Part shown: piece by piece, positions 62,030-64,000 of the stretch
Numbering within the stretch: position 1 is the stretch's first letter
Layout of the letters: every line of letters starts with the position of its first letter
NCBI GenBank assembly: GCA_023391695.1
Contig: JAEWAK010000060.1
Span: 186,001 to 250,000, forward strand
DNA length: 64,000 nucleotides
Source of the DNA: Bacillota bacterium
Lineage (GTDB): Bacteria; Bacillota; Clostridia; Lachnospirales; Lachnospiraceae
Direction: 5' to 3'
Notes under the pieces: generated by a model
Database searches by the model: none
Told to the model about the DNA's origin: nothing
What the model saw: the letters and a program-made list of their open reading frames with translations, nothing else
Position numbers and translations under genes: made by a program

Positions 62030-62926
62030 TCACTTATTTTTATTCCGGTAAGTAACAGGCGGATATCCCATAAAATTTTTAAATACCTTTGAAAAATAAC
62101 TTGGAGTATTAAAACCGGACAGACTGCTGATTTCTGTCACGGGCATATTGGTATTGGCCAGGAATTTCGCCGCAACGGATACCCGGTGTTTCAACAGATA
62201 AATAGTAGGAGACATACCGATACTTCTTTTGAAACAGCGGAAACATTCACGTTCACTGATATTGGCTGCAGCTGCAATCTGCTGCAGTTCGATTTGCTCT
62301 GCATAGTTATTATGGATAAAATCCAGCATCTTTTTCGTACGTACAGTATCATAATTTTCTTTCAAATGATGTTTTGCAATATTGTCCTGAAGATTTTTGA
62401 CCAGGTAAAACCATGCCTTGGAAAGACATTCACGGACCAGGATTTCATAACCGTATTCTTCGCAGGTATATATTTTATAACCTTCCAAAATGCATTCAAT
62501 GATGCTGTTCTGCCAGTCTGTCTCTGCGGTCAGACGTACGTAGCTTAATGAGTGGCAGGTAAGCAAAGGAGTTACATATTTTTGCTCAAAAATACTTTCC
62601 GGCGGGCCAAAAATGAGCCTTGGATGAAAAACGAAGGTGATCAGGTTACAGCCGTCATTTCCTGCAATCTGCATGGAATGAAGAACGTTTGTATTGATAA
62701 AAACCCCTTCGCCTTTTTTTAACGTAATTCCGGTTTCGCCAAAGTTAATATAAATCATTCCGCTGTGTACTACAACCATTTCAATTTCTTCATGCCAATG
62801 CCAGGGGATATCTCCCGTAATGTATTTTGTAATATCTGAAAAATAAACCGCACATGGGAATAGGGGAGTTCCCCGTGTAATCAGTTCACGGCGGTTTTTA
62901 TCTACCACAACTTCGGTTATCTGCAT
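62030..62926 (-). CDS. AraC-family regulator with cupin sensor
   Basis: A 298-residue regulator. N-terminal cupin (about 30-120, with IPWHWHEEIEMVVVHSG and GEGVFINTNVLHS), C-terminal two-helix-turn-helix AraC domain (about 200-295, with ISERECFRCFKRSIGMSPTIYLLKHRV and SSLSGFNTPSYFSKVFKNFMGYPP-type segment). The ATG for MQITEVVV (62926) is preferred, with GGAG upstream; a GTG at 62956 lacks a ribosome site. It likely senses a sugar and is divergent from the HAD gene at 63153. Confidence 0.92.
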   Translation of the reverse strand: MQITEVVVDKNRRELITRGTPLFPCAVYFSDITKYITGDIPWHWHEEIEMVVVHSGMIYINFGETGITLKKGEGVFINTNVLHSMQIAGNDGCNLITFVFHPRLIFGPPESIFEQKYVTPLLTCHSLSYVRLTAETDWQNSIIECILEGYKIYTCEEYGYEILVRECLSKAWFYLVKNLQDNIAKHHLKENYDTVRTKKMLDFIHNNYAEQIELQQIAAAANISERECFRCFKRSIGMSPTIYLLKHRVSVAAKFLANTNMPVTEISSLSGFNTPSYFSKVFKNFMGYPPVTYRNKNK

Positions 62927-63013
62927 ACAAGGTACTCTCCTTTTCCTTTTACCCACACACGTTTTATTTTGCTCTAAATGGCGGAATAGTTATATTTTAC
63001 GGCAATATTGTTA

Positions 63014-63042
63014 TTGATTAAAGAAAAATGTGTCATTATAAT
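63014..63042 (+). promoter_or_regulatory. Promoter of the HAD-like gene
   Basis: TTGATT (63014-63019), 17-bp spacer, TATAAT (63037-63042). Confidence 0.65.
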
Positions 63043-63152
63043 TATAATAACCTGATGAAAAAGTGTCAAGAAAAGCAGGGATTTAAATGCATACTCCGGG
63101 TTCTCAATTTATACTCAATGCAAAACAAAATGTATTTATGGGAGGTGATGGT

Positions 63153-63830
63153 ATGAAGGGCGTCATATTTCGGTTTAATCGAATTCTGTCCCAGGATTTT
63201 GGCAGACAGAAAAGGGCATGGATGTTATTCAGTCTGATGGAGTTTTACAAGGATATTTCTCAGCTGGATTTCGATAAATATGTGTATGGACAGAGTTATC
63301 AATCGATAATGGAATATATGGCAGGCAGGCCGCTGTCAGACACGGAGGTTTGGGAACTTGCCGAAAAACAGGAAGAAATGTACCGGATTTTGTGCAGGGA
63401 AGATAAAGCGCATATTTCTCTGGCCTGCGGAGCCGAGTTCCTTCTAAGTGAATTAAAAGAAAGAAAAATTCCGCGTTTACTTGTGGTAGAGTCAAAAAAA
63501 GCGGATTTCGATTTTTATATCGAGAATTTCGGAATGAATGAGTGGTTTTCTCAGGAAAGCATTATATGTGAGGATAACTTTGTACCAGGCAAGCCCAATA
63601 AAGATATTTATGAACGGGCGATACAGGCAATTAACCTGCCCGGAAAGAATTGCCTGGTATTCGAAGATACCGTTTCCGGAATACATGCTGCCAAAAAAGC
63701 AGGCATTGGAAAGATTGTAGTGATAGCGCCCCAAATGGATCAATATATTTTTGAAAACATGCGGGAGGTTGAGGAGGTTATCGGGAATTTCCATGAATTT
63801 GACCGGATTCTGTTAAGTGATTTTATATAG
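63153..63830 (+). CDS. HAD-like protein lacking the catalytic aspartates
   Basis: A 225-residue protein of the beta-phosphoglucomutase-type HAD fold. Motif I, normally DxDGT/V, reads FRFNRI (residues 6-11): nucleophile Asp is Arg, acid/base Asp is Asn. Later motifs remain: GKPNKDIY with the motif III lysine and CLVFEDTVSGIHAAKKAG with the ED pair. So the fold is kept but phosphotransfer chemistry should be lost. GGGAGGTGAT directly before ATG 63153 sets the start; 63087 lacks such a site. It may be a regulatory or binding relic. A normal HAD gene begins 78 bp further on. Confidence 0.82.
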   Translation: MKGVIFRFNRILSQDFGRQKRAWMLFSLMEFYKDISQLDFDKYVYGQSYQSIMEYMAGRPLSDTEVWELAEKQEEMYRILCREDKAHISLACGAEFLLSELKERKIPRLLVVESKKADFDFYIENFGMNEWFSQESIICEDNFVPGKPNKDIYERAIQAINLPGKNCLVFEDTVSGIHAAKKAGIGKIVVIAPQMDQYIFENMREVEEVIGNFHEFDRILLSDFI

Positions 63831-63907
63831 ATAGACAATACCTGCTGCCTGTGTTGCGGCAGAAGCTCCCATGGTGTGAGTCGGGAATGTAAATAAGGAG
63901 ATATGGT

Positions 63908-64000
63908 ATGATTAAAGCAGTAATTTTTGATTTTGACGGAACAATAGGTGATACGCTGCCACTGTGTATAGCGGCCTTCCGAAAGGCCATTGAGCCATTA
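63908..64000 (+). CDS. HAD-family phosphatase, 3' end outside window
   Basis: Only the first 31 residues are visible, beginning MIKAVIFDFDGTIGDTLPL, with the intact DxDGT motif of HAD phosphatases (phosphoglycolate phosphatase/beta-phosphoglucomutase type). AAGGAG precedes the ATG. Function cannot be narrowed further. Confidence 0.88.
   Translation, partial: MIKAVIFDFDGTIGDTLPLCIAAFRKAIEPL

Overview
The window looks like the chromosome of a strictly anaerobic, low-GC Firmicute of the gut Lachnospiraceae type. This is inferred from AT-rich intergenic DNA, strong AGGAGG ribosome sites, YesM/YesN two-component genes, many LacI-type regulators, lipoprotein binding proteins and an anaerobic radical-SAM sulfatase-maturing enzyme. 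No species is claimed.

Bases 1-47319 are a large sulfate-ester utilisation island. It holds seven sulfatase genes (one cut by the window start), one sulfatase pseudogene, five TauE/SafE-type exporters and one maturase (34576-35700). None of the six sulfatases with a visible N-terminus has a signal peptide, so they should act in the cytoplasm. They sit in operons with different importers: a PTS with a 6-phospho-beta-glycosidase (5647-11481), a CUT1-type ABC importer under a YesM/YesN-like system (11792-20335), two paralogous SsuABC/TauABC-like importers each with two permeases and two different ATPases (22102-28802 and 37782-47319), and a GPH/MelB-type symporter (30369-34320). In most operons the sulfatase is followed by a TauE/SafE protein. 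The inferred logic is: import the sulfated compound intact, remove sulfate inside the cell, push sulfate out. RpiR, LacI and YesN regulators, several with visible operator palindromes, separate the units.

The most striking molecular observation is in the two SsuABC-like importers. ATPase 1 has a degenerate Walker A and lacks the H-loop histidine. ATPase 2 has a degenerate signature motif. All defects would fall in the same composite ATP site, leaving one consensus and one degenerate site. This occurs identically in both paralogous clusters.

Bases 47661-55366 are a separate sugar operon: LacI regulator, class II aldolase, PfkB kinase, CUT1 ABC importer without ATPase, and a GH13 sucrose-phosphorylase-like enzyme. 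Matching operators lie in front of the regulator and the operon.

Bases 55367-64000 are mixed: an inverted-repeat element, an orphan iron-type binding protein, an ABC exporter with a possible leader peptide, a 20-bp tandem repeat array, a geranylgeranyl-reductase-type flavoprotein, asnA, an AraC regulator, a HAD protein that has lost both catalytic aspartates, and the start of a normal HAD phosphatase. No tRNA, rRNA, CRISPR array or transposase gene was recognised.
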